From NCBI GenBank assembly GCA_029641185.1, contig JAPWGK010000004.1, forward strand, positions 310,001 to 374,000: a stretch of DNA of 64,000 nt, read 5' to 3'. The stretch comes from Pseudofabraea citricarpa (Eukaryota > Ascomycota > Leotiomycetes > Helotiales > Dermateaceae). Under the pieces are notes generated by a model. The model did no database searches, was not told the DNA's origin, and worked only from the letters and a program-made list of their open reading frames with translations. A program made the position numbers and the translations under genes. The number at the start of each line of letters is the position of its first letter. Position 1 is the stretch's first letter. This document shows positions 45,400-60,000 of the stretch, in pieces.

Positions 45400-48300
45400 C
45401 TTTAAAACGTTTTACTTAAATAAAAGAAATTTATAAATAAAAATATAAATAAAAGTAAAAAAAAATTTATTTTTTAAAATTACTTTTTTATCTTATTATA
45501 AGTATCTTATATATTAAGTAAAACTCGAAAATATTTAAACTTATATTAAGAGAGATTTTTTATAAGATTATTAACTAATATATTATTTATAAGAATATAA
45601 GATATTTTAAAAATATTTTTATTACGTTTTTAATATAATTATATATTCTAAATATTTATATATTTTAGCTTAGTTATAATTCTTATATTTTCTCTAATAA
45701 TTAAAGAAATCGTTTATTAGTTATTATAAAAGATTATTTATAGTTTTTTAATCTTTAGATTTAATTTTTTAAAAAACTTCTAAAAAGCTATAATTTCTTT
45801 TATTATAAACTTAATACCCTAAAGTTTAGCTTTTATAATTAATATAAATACGTTTAATTAATATATTATTCTCTAAGTAATTAAATTACTAAATAAAAAG
45901 ATTATATAATTATACGAAAAATATTATATTTTTATATTATTTATAAAAGATATATCTAATATAATTAATATCTAGATTTTATTAAACTTATAATTAAATT
46001 ATATTACTAGGAAATATATTCTAAAAAGATACTTAATTATTTAATTTATAATTATAAGATATTTCGCGCTCGAATTAATTAAAAAATAAAAAAGCTAAAA
46101 AGTTATAAAAGTTACGTTTAATCTAATTATAATTATAATATATAATATTAAGTTTATTTTTTCTTAGTATTTCTTAACTTAAGCTTTAAAGATTTATCTT
46201 ATATTTTTTATAAATTTTATTATTAGTAATAAAATACTTAAGTATTTTTTATTTATTAAATTAAATCTAATAATAACTTTTTTAATATATATATTATAAA
46301 TTAATTATATCTTTTTTTAAGCTTAATTTCTAATAATATATATTCCTAAGAATTATTTTATATTTCTAAGGTTTTTAAGCTTATATATTTTATTAAGTTT
46401 ATAAATAATCTCTTAGGCTTTAGTTTTATTACTCTTATAATATAATACTTATATATTATTAATATAAAATATAACTAAGATTTTAGATTTTAGGCTTATA
46501 TAAATATATAAATTTTTCTTATATATAATTAAATTTAGCTTTTTTAAAGTAACTAAGAATTTATAAAATTATAAAATAAAAAAATCTCTTAAGTTATATA
46601 ATACTCGATTAATTTTTATATATATTCCTAGTATTTTAAATTTATTAGATAATAAGTAAATAACTAAAATTTCACTTTTTTCTCTTAAGATATTAATAAA
46701 TATATTAATTATATTAAATTATTTAGATTTAAGGTTAAAATATATTATAATTATTATTATTACTTAAAATAATTATAATATAAAAGTAATTATATAAGTT
46801 AATATAATCGATTTATTATCTTATAAATTACCTTAAACTATAATTTATAATTAATATTAGATTATTATTCTAGATAAGTTTAATTTATATATAAATACTT
46901 ATTTTAGAGGAATTAGTTTAATTTTTATTTCTAAGATTTTAATTACTTACTAATAGTTTTTATTCTCTAGGTTTTAAAGTTTTAATCTTATATTATCTCT
47001 AAAATAAATATTAAGTAAATAATTTATTAGATTCTTTTAATATTTCGATACTTTTAGTATATTATTTTAATAAACGCTTAAAAGTTTACTTAAAAGACCG
47101 CTTATTTATATACTTACTCTTAAGACTTTTATTTATAATATTATAATAATTATTATATATATTATTTTAAAATAATCTTTATTTTATTCTATTAATTAAT
47201 TAAGCTAATAAGTATAATAAAAGTTATTAAGTATATTAATATATTAATATTTAGCTTAACTTATTATTTCTTTAAGTCGCTTACCTTTTATTTTTATAAA
47301 AAAATATATTATATTTCTTTTATTTTCCCTAGAGCTCTTATAATTTTTATCTTAGAGTCTTTTATTAGATTATATTATTAGATTAAATTTCTTATACTTA
47401 TACTTATACTTTAATTCTAAGAGCTAAGCTAAGGCTTTTCTTTTAGGTTTTTTCTAAGAAAGCTTTTATTAATTTATTACTTAGTTATATAATCCCTTTT
47501 ATTATATAATTATCTAAGATATTATTCTTCTTAGTAATAAATTACTTAAGTTAACTTTTATTATTTTATTATTATTTTTATTCTCTAAAGTTAATATATT
47601 TTTAGGTTTAAGAATATTATTAAAAGATAAAAGTCCTAAAAGTTAATTAAGTAAATTATTCTTTTATTATTTTATAATTACTAAAAGCACTAATATAATT
47701 TCTTATATTAGCTTTTTAGCTTTTACTTAAAACTTAATCTTTTAAGAGGCTAAGATATTACTTTCTAGATTAATAAAAGTATTATTATTTTTTTTAATAA
47801 GTTTTTTATTTTACTTAATTATAAGACTTATATCTTTTTATCTAATTAAATTACTAAGTATTAATCTAATATCTTAAATCTTAGGTTCCTTAATTTTAAT
47901 TATATTTATTATTATTCTAGTAATTATAAGTAATTAGCTTTTCTTTTATTTTTTATTTAAGTTATATTTAATATTTATATTAAATCTAATATTTCTAGTA
48001 ATAATAATTTTATTAAATATAAGAACTTATATTTTATAAATATTAGATATAATATATCTTACTAAAATATCTAATATAAACTTATAATTTAATTTTAAAA
48101 GCTTTTATTAAGCTTTTAGTTTCTTATTTTTTAATTAATAAATATATCTAATAATCGTATATATAAATCTTATCTTAATTAAGTTAAAGATTTATTATTA
48201 AGTTAATAATTTACTTAAGATTATATTATTAAAAATATAAGTAAAACTAAAAGTTAAATATTTTATTTAAGGTTTTTATATTATTAGCTTAAAATAAGCT

Positions 48301-48800
48301 AATATTATATAAGAAGATTCTTATAAATATAATTTCTAGTTATAAGTTTACTAAAAGATTTATATTTTCTTTTATTCTTATAAATCTTATAATTACTTTT
48401 TATTTAGCTTATTTTACTTTATTATTTATCTTATATATATATATTAAAAAAAGCTTAAAATTAATATTTATTTCTTTTATCTAATACTAGTAATAAATAA
48501 TACTTTTAATTATAATTATAAATATATTATTATTTTATTTAATTTTATAGATTAAAAGCTTATATTAAGTTTTTATTTAACTCTTAAAACTCTTAAAAGA
48601 ATAATATATCTTCTTATAAGTCTTTTATTTTAGTATAAAACTAAAAAGTTTCTTATTATATTTATTTTTAATTATAAGTAACTAAAAGAAGCTATTATAT
48701 TTATATTTAAAATCGAATAAGTTTTAATTAACTTTCTAGAAAAATTAAAATAATTTTCTTTTTAGTAGTTATTTTAATATTTTTTAGTTAATATAAATTA
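45400..48800 (-). mobile_element. RIP-degraded Ty1/Copia-like retrotransposon, copy 1
   Basis: This stretch aligns with 52880-56300 at an offset of about 7.4 kb (for example CGTTTATTAGTTATTAT at 45711 and 53104). On the minus strand the second copy reads like a Copia RNase H, and this copy matches it with further decay. The pol region should extend to the right. Ends and LTRs could not be fixed by eye. Confidence 0.6.
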
Positions 48801-51639
48801 TAAAATAATACTTATATTTTACTTATTTTATCTTACTTATTTTTATATTATAAATTAATTTAATAAATATACTTAGAGTTATTAAATTAAGATATTTTAT
48901 TTTATTATATTAAAATTATTTAGAATTTAACCTTAGATATAAGAATCTTTTTTAATTCTTAAGCTTTAGTTTTATTTTTTATTTAATTATAAGGAATATA
49001 AGAATCCTAGTAATATTTAAAGAAATATTTATAAGAAATTTTAAAATAAAGAAAAATAACTTATATTCTAAGAATATAATATTAAATAAAAGTTTTAATT
49101 TTTTAATATATATATTCTTTTTTTTATTCTTATATTTTAATAAGTTATTAAATCTCTAGTATTAGATTTTAATTTTCTTAAGAAAAATCTCTAATATTAT
49201 ATTAATATTAAATCTTTTAATTACTTTAATATTATAAAATATTAAATTTATTATTTCTTTTTTATTTATTTTATCTAATATATTTTTTATAATCCTAATA
49301 TTATAAAATAAAATTAATAAACGTAAAATTCTTATATTTATTATATTATTTAGATTTACTTTAACTAATAAGCTTAAAACTAAAAGTTTCTTATTATTTA
49401 TTAAGTAAATAACTTTATAATTATTAATAAACGTATTATTAGATAATAAATAACTTAAAAAATCTATAATTATATAAATATTTATACTTAATTATTAGAT
49501 TATAAGCTTTAGGTCTAAGATTATTATATTTATAAGTCTTAAGTATTTACTAGTAAAACTTCTAGAAATTTTTTTTTTTTTTTAAGATAAATCCCTAAAA
49601 TTTAAGATCTTTTAATTTTTCTTAGTAAACTTATTATATATTAAACCTTAGTTTTTATTTTATAAATAATCTTAGATTATATAATATTTTTCTTTAGAAG
49701 AAAGATTTCTAAGATTTTTTCTTAAACTTTTTATAAGAGTATATTTAAGAAATAAATATATTAAAAGTTTCTAGAAATACTTTTTATTTTTTTTATTTTA
49801 ATAAAAATAAAATTACTTTTATTTTTATTAAGTCGAGCTAATATATTAGTTTCTAGTATTATTCGATTTTCTCTTAAAAATAATAAAAATTATTATTTTC
49901 TTAATTATAAATCGAATTAAATTTTTATATATTAAAACAAAAAATTAATTTTCGTATTACTTAAATATTTTATCTAAGAGTTTATTTAATAAGCTTATTT
50001 ATTTTAATATATTTTATTAGTTAAAGTCTTTCTTATTCTAAAGTTATTTTTATAGATATTATTATAAGAAACTTTTTAGTTATAAGTAAGCTTTATATTT
50101 CTAATATATTATATACCTAAGCTTATTAGAGTATTTTAAGTTATTTCTAATATTATTATATAAGATTTATATTTTTTTTTTTTTTTACTTAAGTATAATA
50201 TTATATTTTTAGTAGATAATAATTAATATATTATTATTAGTAAATATAAGTTATAATTTTAGTAATTAAATAATTATTTATAAGCTTAGATTTTCTTTTT
50301 CTTTAATTATTATATTAATTAAAGTTAAGATTAAGAGAGAAATTATTTATTTAATCTATTACTTAAGGATATAATATTTAATTATATTATATAACTAGCT
50401 CGCTTATTTTATAATATAAATCCTTAGCTAAGTATTAAGCTTATATTATATATTATTATATATAATTATAATATCTTATAATAAGTTAAACTTTAGTTTA
50501 GAAAGCTTATTAATTATTATTTAATCTAAGTATAATTATTAATTAAGTATTATTTTCTTATTAATAAGCTTATTAATAATTAATACTTATATAAGAGAAT
50601 TAATATTTATACTTTTTATATTTATAATATTTAGGTTTATAAGCTCTTAGATATATCTTATATAAGCTTAGTAATAAAATTAAAGGAATTAGTTAGGTTA
50701 TAAGTTATAATCTTTTAAAAAGATTTTCTTAGCTTTTTATTAGTTTATTTTAGAGGTTATAATAATAATAATAGATTTTAAACTTAAGAATAATTATTCT
50801 TTAGTTCTCTTATAATTTAAATATAATTTTAAGAAGCTTTAATTATAAGCTAATATTATAAATAAAAATAAAACAAAGCTTAGAATTAATATTATATAAA
50901 TAATAATTAATAATTATATAATTATTTATTATAGATTATCTAAAGAATAAAAGATTAACTTAGGAAGAACGTAATTTTATACTAACTAATTAATACTAAG
51001 AGATTATACGGGTAATATAACTTATATAATAGCTAAGATATAATTTAGATTATAATATATCTCTTAGTTAGTTTTAATTAATCTTAAGAGCGTGCGCTCT
51101 TATTAGTTATAATCGTATATTACTTATATTACTAAAACGTCTCGTATTACTTATTATAATCCCGCGTACGCTATTACCTAATCAGGCTAGCCTAGCCTAC
51201 TAGATTATTAATCTTTTAACCTACTAGAGAACCTCGCTTATAAATCCTTATATTTTCTATTAATTTCTTTTCTTTTTTTCTTTTTATAATAACTCTCTTA
51301 TACGCGCTTTAACTTAAGATTATTTTCTTATCTTACTTTTATTCTTTTTTTTTTCGATCTTTTAATTTAATTATAAAAGATCTTAATTATAATAGCTCCT
51401 AAGACTCTTATTAAGATTACTTATAATATAAATATAACTTATACGCGTATTATTTAATTCTAATATTATAAAATTACTTACGTTCTTATAAAAATAAGTT
51501 TAATATTATACTCTTTTATTACTAAATAATTATAATCTAATTACTCTAGCGTTTTAAGGATATTCTTACTAATAAGGATTTTATTAATAATAAGATTAAT
51601 AGTCTTTAGTAAGATACTCCTAAGCTTAAGTTTAAATAT

Positions 51640-52730
51640 TATTATTCTAGTATTTTCCTTACGTTTTTTAATCCTAAGTTCTTATATTTAGAGGACTTTT
51701 CTTTTACTAAGAAACCTAAGCGAGTTAAAAAGACTTTAATCTTTTTTTTAGTATCTAGTATCTTAAGTAAGAATATTCTTAATCTTAATATTCTTATTTC
51801 CTTTAGTATATTTATTATTTATATTATATAAGATAATCTTAATTAAGCTATAAATAATTATATTTATAATAAAAAAGATTTAGATACTTTTATTTAGTTT
51901 TTTACTTTTACTTATTAATTAAGTTTTTATATTTATATTATTATTATTACTAAGAAAAAGCGTGCCTAGGAAGAAGAAAAACTTATTTATAAGAAGAAAG
52001 CTAAGTAAAAATATACTCGTATTACTAAGATTACTTATTATATATAAAAAGCTTATAATAAAAAGCTCGCTTATAAGTAGATAACTTATAAGTAATATAA
52101 GTATCGTAAAAAAACTTATAAGAAGACTTCTAATATTATTAAAATTCTTACTTCTAAGATCTAGAAAATTAATACTAAAATAAATCTTACTTATAATACT
52201 TTTACTTATTACTAGAAAAAAGAAACTTATAAGCGTTTTTATCTTAGTTATTTAAAAAATACCTTAGGTAATTCTTTTAATAATATTTATTATAATAATA
52301 AGAGTTCTAGTACTTATTACTAGAAATATTCTTTTAGATACTTTTACTAAGAAATTTCTTCTTTTATTTAGCTTTTTATTAATTTTTTTCTTATAAGAAT
52401 TACTAATACTTAGGGTTTTAGTAAGCTAAAAGCTTAGGATTATACTAAGAAAGCGATTATTTATATAAGTATTATATTCCTCTTATACTTAATTATATAC
52501 TAATATTACTTATAATAATTAGTATAACTTTATTATATTATTCGTATTACTCTAGAATTAATTAAGGTTAAGCCTAAGCTTAAGGTATCTTTTATTATTA
52601 TTAGTTCTCTTATATTAGAGAAGTATACTAAGTTAAAAGAGTTTCTTAGTAAGATTATTAACTTAGTAGTTAACTAAAGCTAAAAAGAATTTTAGAGATA
52701 AGCTAGAAGCTTAGTAATTAGAGATATTAC
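51640..52730 (+). pseudogene. Decayed coding-like stretch, Lys/Tyr-rich
   Basis: One plus-strand frame has longer open runs than its surroundings, with a basic, coiled segment (KKKRAWEEEKLIYKKKAK) and several Trp codons. Stops interrupt it many times. It could be the remains of a retroelement gag or a transposase C-terminus. I do not recognise a domain. Confidence 0.3.
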
Positions 52731-52879
52731 TTAGGAACGCTTCTTATTTTATATTAATAAAATAAGCTTATTATAAGCGCTTTTATATAAATAAAATATT
52801 ATAATATAAATATATAAAAATATAAATAAAATAATCTAAAATAAATATAAACTTTATTAATATTTCTTAATTAAGTTTC

Positions 52880-55800
52880 TCGATTTTATCTTTTACGTCT
52901 TAGAGGTTTAATAAAATACAAAAAGCTTTAAACTTATATTATAAGAGATTCTTAGTTAAATTATTAGCTAATATATTTTTAGTTAAGATATAAGTTATAT
53001 TAAAAGTATCTTTATTATACTCTTAATATAACTATATATTTTAGATATTTATATAATATAACTTAGTTATTATTTTTATATTCTTTCTTATAATTAATTT
53101 AATCGTTTATTAGTTATTATATAAAATTATCTAGGTATTACTAATATTAAGTTTAAGATTATAAAAGAATCTTTAAAAAGTTATAATTTCCTTAGTTATA
53201 AGTTTTATACCTCTTATTTTAGCCTTAGTAGTTAAGATTAATATTATCTTTTAATAAGTAGCTTATTATATAATAAGCTTATTAAATAAGAAAATAATAT
53301 AATTATACGAAAAATATTACGTTTTAGTATTATTAGCGAAAGATATATCTAATACGATTAATAATTAGATCTTATCTAGCTTATAATTATACTTAATTAT
53401 AAGAAAGCGTATATTAAATAAATATTTAATTATCTAATTAATTATAATTAAATACTTAGGGCTTAGGTTTTAGAGGAAGTTAAAAAGCTATAAAATAATA
53501 AAAGTAATATTTACGTATATAATAATTATAATATATAATATAAATCTTACTTTCTCTTAGTACTTTTTAATCTAAGTTAATATAATCTTTCTTATATATT
53601 TTATAAATTTTATTATTAGTAGAGGTATACTTAGGTATTTTTTATTTATAAGCTTAAATTTTCGTATAATTTTCTTAATATAAGTATTATATATTATCTA
53701 GATCTTTTTATACTTTTTGTTTTTAATTACTCTAATACTTAGGAATTATTAGATTTTATTAAGCGTATATAAGTTATACGTTAAGTTTAAATCTTTAATA
53801 ATCTTTTAAGCGCGCTTTTTATTATTTTTATAAAATAAAACTTAGATATTATTTATATAAAATATAATAAAAATCTTTTATTATTTATTAAAGAAGATAT
53901 ATAAATCCTTTTTATATAAGATAAGACTTAAGCTTTTTAAGATAATAGAAAAATATATAAACTAAAACGCTAGAGAATCTCTTAAGCTATATAATACTCG
54001 ATCGATTTTTATACTTTTACTAGGGATTTTAAATCCTTCTAAAAGATAATAAGCTATAAATATATTACTTATATCTTTCTTTATATTAATAAATATATTT
54101 ATAATATTAAATTACTTAACCTTAAGATTAAATCGAGCGATTAAAGTTATTATAATATAAAAAGATTTAGCTACTAATATAATTATATATATTAAAATAA
54201 TCGTTTTATTATCTTAAAGATTACCTTAGATAATAATTTTTACTTAATATCTAATAAGAAATCTAAATAAATCTAACTTATAACTAAATATTTATTTTAA
54301 TAGAATTAAAGTATTCTTAGCTTTTAATATTTAGATTATCCTCTAATAATCTTTTACTTTAAGGTTTTTAAGCTTAAGTTTTACTTTTACTTAGAATTAT
54401 ATTCTAAGAGAATAATTTTTAAGATTATTTTATTTCTTTAGTATTAATAAAAATTTACTTATTCTAATATATAAAGTTATACTCGAGTAAGCTTATTTAA
54501 TATACTTACTAGCTCTTAAGACTTTAGTTTATATTATTACTACGATTATAATATATATTATTTAATAATAAGTATTTTCTCTAGCTTCTAATAAATTAAA
54601 CTAAAATATATTAAAAAAGTTTTTAAGTATATTAATACCTTAATATCTTATTTTATTTATTATTTCTTCGAGTTTTTTACTAATATTTATATTTCTTATA
54701 AATATAATAAAAACTCTTTTTCTAGTTTTATTACTAGAAGTATTATTATTACTCTTATTTTTATCTTAAAATCGCTTACTTAATCTTATAATAAGATTAT
54801 AAACTTTTCTTTTATATTTTTTTCTAGGTTTCTTTATAATAAGCTTAGCTAAGTTACTAAGTTTTATTAAGCGTCCTATTACTTATAATAAGCTTTATAT
54901 ATTAGATAATAACTTTAGTTAAGTTATTTTCTTTTATCTTTAACTTATTACTTAGTTTACTAATAATAATTACTAGATAATTACCTAGGAGTATATTTCT
55001 TATATTAGTCTTATATTTATATTATTATTAATATTATAATTAATTATACTCTTATTTTTATCTTAAACGTACGAATCTTCGCTTATTATTACTAATATAC
55101 TTTTAGTAAAAGAAATACTTCTTAGAGATAAGAGATTAATTTTTAGCTTTAAAATATCTTTTTATTACTTTATTATTTAGATTAATATAAATAACTTTTT
55201 AGAAGATAATCCTAGTATTTTTATAATCTTAGAATTTAAATCTAAGGTTTTAGATATCTTTTTATTTTTTAAAATAATTAGATTTATATTTATTAGCTTT
55301 ACTAGTATTTTATTTTACTTATTAACTAAGTTTTTATTACTTAGGTTTATTATATTTTTAAGGATCGACCTAGCGTTCCGGATTTTATTATTTCTTATTT
55401 TAATCGCCTTAATAATATTTTAAATAATATTAAGTAATTAGCTTTTCGCTTACTCTTAAGTTAAAATATATAAAATATCCTTATTAAACGTAATATTCCT
55501 AGTAATAATTACTTAGTTAAGTACTAAAACTTATATTTAATAAATATTAGAAGTAATATATCTTATTAAATATTTAATATACTCTTATAATTATATTTTA
55601 AATACTTAATAATATTAATTAGCTTTTTTATCTTTTATTAATAAATATACTCGAGTATTATATATATAAATCTTATTCTAATTAAGTCTAAGATTATCTA
55701 TTATATATATTATAATTATAAGATTATATTACCTAAAGTATTAGAGAAATTATAAGTCGAGTATTTAATTAAGTAAATAAAAATTATAATCTTATAAAAG

Positions 55801-56300
55801 GCTTATATTTAAAAGATATACTCTAGCACGTATAATCTCTAGCTATAAACGCTTAGGTAAGTTAGCTATTACTTTTATCTTAATCGACTTTATAATAACC
55901 TTTTATTTTACTTTTTTAGAAGTATTATTTAGCTTATAAGTATATATTAGTAAAAGCTTTAACTTAATTTTCTTTTTATAACCTAGTACTAATAATTAGT
56001 TATTCTAATATTAGAGATTATTATAATATTATTATTATACTTAAGAATATAAATCGATAGATTATATTATCTTCTTACTTATACCTTAAAGTCTTATATT
56101 ATAGGAAATATAAACGCGTATTCTTTTAAGTAAAATAAGAAAATAAATATTTTCTTATTAAATTTATTTTTTATAATAAGTAACTAAGAAAACTTATTAA
56201 ACTTATTACTAAAGTCGAATAAATCCTAGGATATTTACTAAAATAATCTTAGAAATTATTAATACCTTAGATAATATAAGATTATTTATTTTATATATAT
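52880..56300 (-). mobile_element. RIP-degraded Ty1/Copia-like retrotransposon, copy 2
   Basis: On the minus strand around 53260-53160 the frame reads LTTKAKIRGIKLITKEIITF and, after a stop in place of Trp, RFFY. This matches the start of the Copia RNase H domain (STTEAE...A...TKE..W.RFF). Homology to the copy at 45400-48800 runs at least 3.3 kb. Stops and AT drift show it is dead. LTR boundaries were not identified. Confidence 0.65.
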
Positions 56301-56726
56301 AATCGCGTAGCTTTTATATTTTATATAAGCGGTTCTTTTAATTATTATATTTCTTACGTTTAAGATAAGATATTATAAAGCCTTTAGACTAAGATATTTT
56401 ACTTATATATATTATTTATCTTCTAAATTAACCTAAAGCTTTATTTATTTTTTACTTTATCTTAGTTTATAAGTTATATTCGTAAACTAGAAATTACTAG
56501 GAAATTTAATAATTTCTTTTTATTACTAAAAGTACTAAATATATATTAAACGTATTAAACTTTATACGCTTTCAAATATTAGTATACGTATTATATTATT
56601 ATAACTATAAGAAAAGAATATTATAATATTTATAGTATATATATTATAGATATTATAATATTAGTATTATTTATAGTTTATATATTATAGATATTATATT
56701 AATCGTATTATTATTATTTGATTATA

Positions 56727-57055
56727 AGCTAATAATACTTATAATTCTATTATATAATACTAGTAAGTCTATCAAATACTTCTTATAATTAATATACTAA
56801 TTATATTACGATTATCTTACTAGTAGTTAATAATATTTACTTCTTATAATTAGTATACTAATTATATTACGATTATCTTACTAGTAGCTAATAATACTTA
56901 CTTCTTATAATTAGTATATTAATTATATTATAATTATCTTACTAGTAGCTAATAATACTTATAATTCTATTATATAATACTAGTAAGTTTATTAAATACT
57001 TCTTATAATTAGTATATTAATTATATTATAGTTATTTTACTAGTAGCTAATAATA
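56727..57055. repeat. 61-bp AT-rich minisatellite
   Basis: About four copies of a unit containing ACTTCTTATAATTAGTATA, then ATTATATTACGATTATC, then TTACTAGTAGCTAATAAT. An additional block beginning AGCTAATAATACTTATAATT occurs at about 56728 and again at 56947, so there is also a higher-order repeat of about 219 bp. Confidence 0.75.
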
Positions 57056-60000
57056 TTAATAAAGACTTATTATTTTTTTAATATAAGTATCTTTCTCTTT
57101 CTAAGTCTTTTAATTTTATTCTTACTAGATAATATACTAGTATTTATACCTTTATATTTATTCTCTCTTATATGCTTTTATTTTATAATTTATTTAAGAT
57201 ATATTACCTAGTATATAAGTATTTTTCTTATTTTATTTTTTATCTAGTTCGAGTTATATAACTCCTAATATTAATCCTAATTAATATAATTATTAATAAA
57301 ATATATATTATCCGGTTAAGGCTTAGGATTTAAAGATACTAGTATAATATATATATTTCGTATAATTATATCTAAGGTATAAAAACGTCTCTCGCTTAGC
57401 TTTTAACTATCTAGTTATAAATAAGTTTATAAAACCTAAACTTTTATTATACTATAAATTTTATTAGGCTTATCTTAGTTCTTTAGTATTATAAGATTAA
57501 CTAGAATATTATAATAATAGATAAGTTTATAAGTTCCTAGTAATATATTAGATAAATCGAATACTAAGATTAAGCTTTATATATAAGTAATTCGCTTATC
57601 TCCTAAAATATTAGACTCCGTTTATAAATACTCTTAGACCTAGTAGTAATTCTTCTAAGTATATTCGCTTCTCTGAGATAAAATATATTATATATACTCG
57701 GCTTCTAACTTTTTAGTATTCGTATAATCTTTACTTATATATTTCTAGTATTTTATTAAAAAGTAAAACTAAACTAAGAAATTATTAACCTAACTTAGAT
57801 CTAGCTTTTTATAATTAACTAGCTTATTAGGTATTATTATATTATCTTTTTTTTATTAGTTTTATTAAATAAAAATAACTAGAATATTTATAAAATTATT
57901 TAATCTAATTACTACTTAGGCTTCTTTTATTATTATAATTACCTTATAACTTAAGCTTAGCCTTTAAAAGAGTTCTTAGTAAGATAATAATTTACTTATT
58001 TATCTTAAAAGACTAAGATTAATTAAATCTTAGGTTAATATATTTACTTATATTATAATTAGCTTATCTATTATTATCCTAAAACCGAGCTAATAAGCTA
58101 AAAGATTATTTATAGCCTATAGATTTATTACTTTTATATTATATAATATAATTTGGTTAATATATATTAAGCTTTTATTAGTTAGATTATAGTATTTCTT
58201 AAGTAAATACTTATAAGCTATCTTTATTATAGTCGAGTTTTATTTATCTAATAAGTTATATCTCCTAATATAATCTAGGTAATATAAGAGTATATAAAAT
58301 TTTATATAATTCTAGTAAGCTTTATTATTAGTATCTTTAGGCTATTAGTTATTAAAAGCTTCTTTTATTTTATTAAGTTACGATAAAATATACTCTAAGT
58401 ATTATATAATTTTCTTATTATATACCTTATATTATATTATTATTACGAAGTTAATAAAAGCTCTAATAAACTTTATTATAGCTAAGGAATATTATATTAA
58501 TAAAAGTATAATAATAAGAACTAGGATTTTTAGAATTATTTTTTCTTTTTTTTTAGTTTATTATATAACGTAACTAAACTAACTAAAATACTTGAGACCT
58601 TTAAATCGTAATATTATATTAAAGCGTATATCTAGTTATATTATACTTATAATATCTCTTAAGAAACGATTTTACTTTTAGATCTTAGTATTAGCTAATA
58701 TAAGCTTTATAATTAGTTCTTTTATCTAGTTAATAGTATTTTAGATTACTCTTTTATAAAATTAATAAAAAATATTAATAGTTATATACTAATAGATATT
58801 AATATAATAATAATACTAAGTAAAGTTTATAATATTATAAATTTAGTTTAAGTTCTTTTTTTAGTATATTCCTCTTATTATTATTAAATCTATTATTATA
58901 TTTACTTATAAGTTTATAATTATAACTTTTTTATAATATTTTATTATTTATCTAGATTAACTTAGTAGATCGAATATTATCTCCTAGATTTAATCCTAAT
59001 AATTAATATTTATTCCTTATAATTTACTATAATATTAAAGATTATAAGATAATATTTTCGGATTCGATTATTTATATAATAAATTAATATATTATCTAGA
59101 GCTTATTATTCTAATATTATTCCTAAGTTTATTAGCGTATATCTAATAACACGTAAGATTACTAGAAAGCTAATAGTTAGGTTAAAATATATATTATAAT
59201 ATAACTATTATAAACTTATAATATATTTTAGCTTTAATTTTTAATATTTTATTAGTATTAACTTTTTTTATAATTTTATAAGTTACTAGAATAAACCTAA
59301 GTAATAACTTACTTAGAATTATTTATCTTTAGTAAAGCTTCTAATTATAATTCTCGATTATAATATATATTAGCTAAGTTATCTAATTACTATAAAGCTT
59401 AGTTAATAATATCTTATCTATTATAAGTATTATAAGAACTATTATTACTTTAGCTAGAAGCTTCTCTTAAGTTTCTTATTATTATTTAGTAATATATATC
59501 TTATTATATAACCTAATATTATCTATTACCTAATATTATTATACTAGTATTTATATTATATCTTAAGTAAACGGGTTATATCCTAATAAAAACCTTAGAT
59601 ATAATATAATATCTTAATATAATAACTTATATACTAAAAGTTCCTATAATAATCCTAGTACGTTTATTAATAATTAATCTTCGATTTATTTATCTTATCC
59701 TAGTATTTTATATAAGATCTTATAAAAACGGTTAAAGATATTCTTATATATTCGCGCGTATAAAGATATATATATTACTTTTAGTCTTAGGTCCCTAAAA
59801 AAGTCTAATATATCCTCCTTTATATAACTAGCTTATAACTATTATATAATAAGCGCGTAATTAGTCTAGGTTTTAAATAATACCTAAGGGTTTTTAATAT
59901 TTAATATAAGAGAAGCTACTAAAATATTCTTATTAATAATTATTCCTAGATTTATAAGTTTATTAGCTTACTTCCTAGTTATCTTCTTAAAACTATCGGT

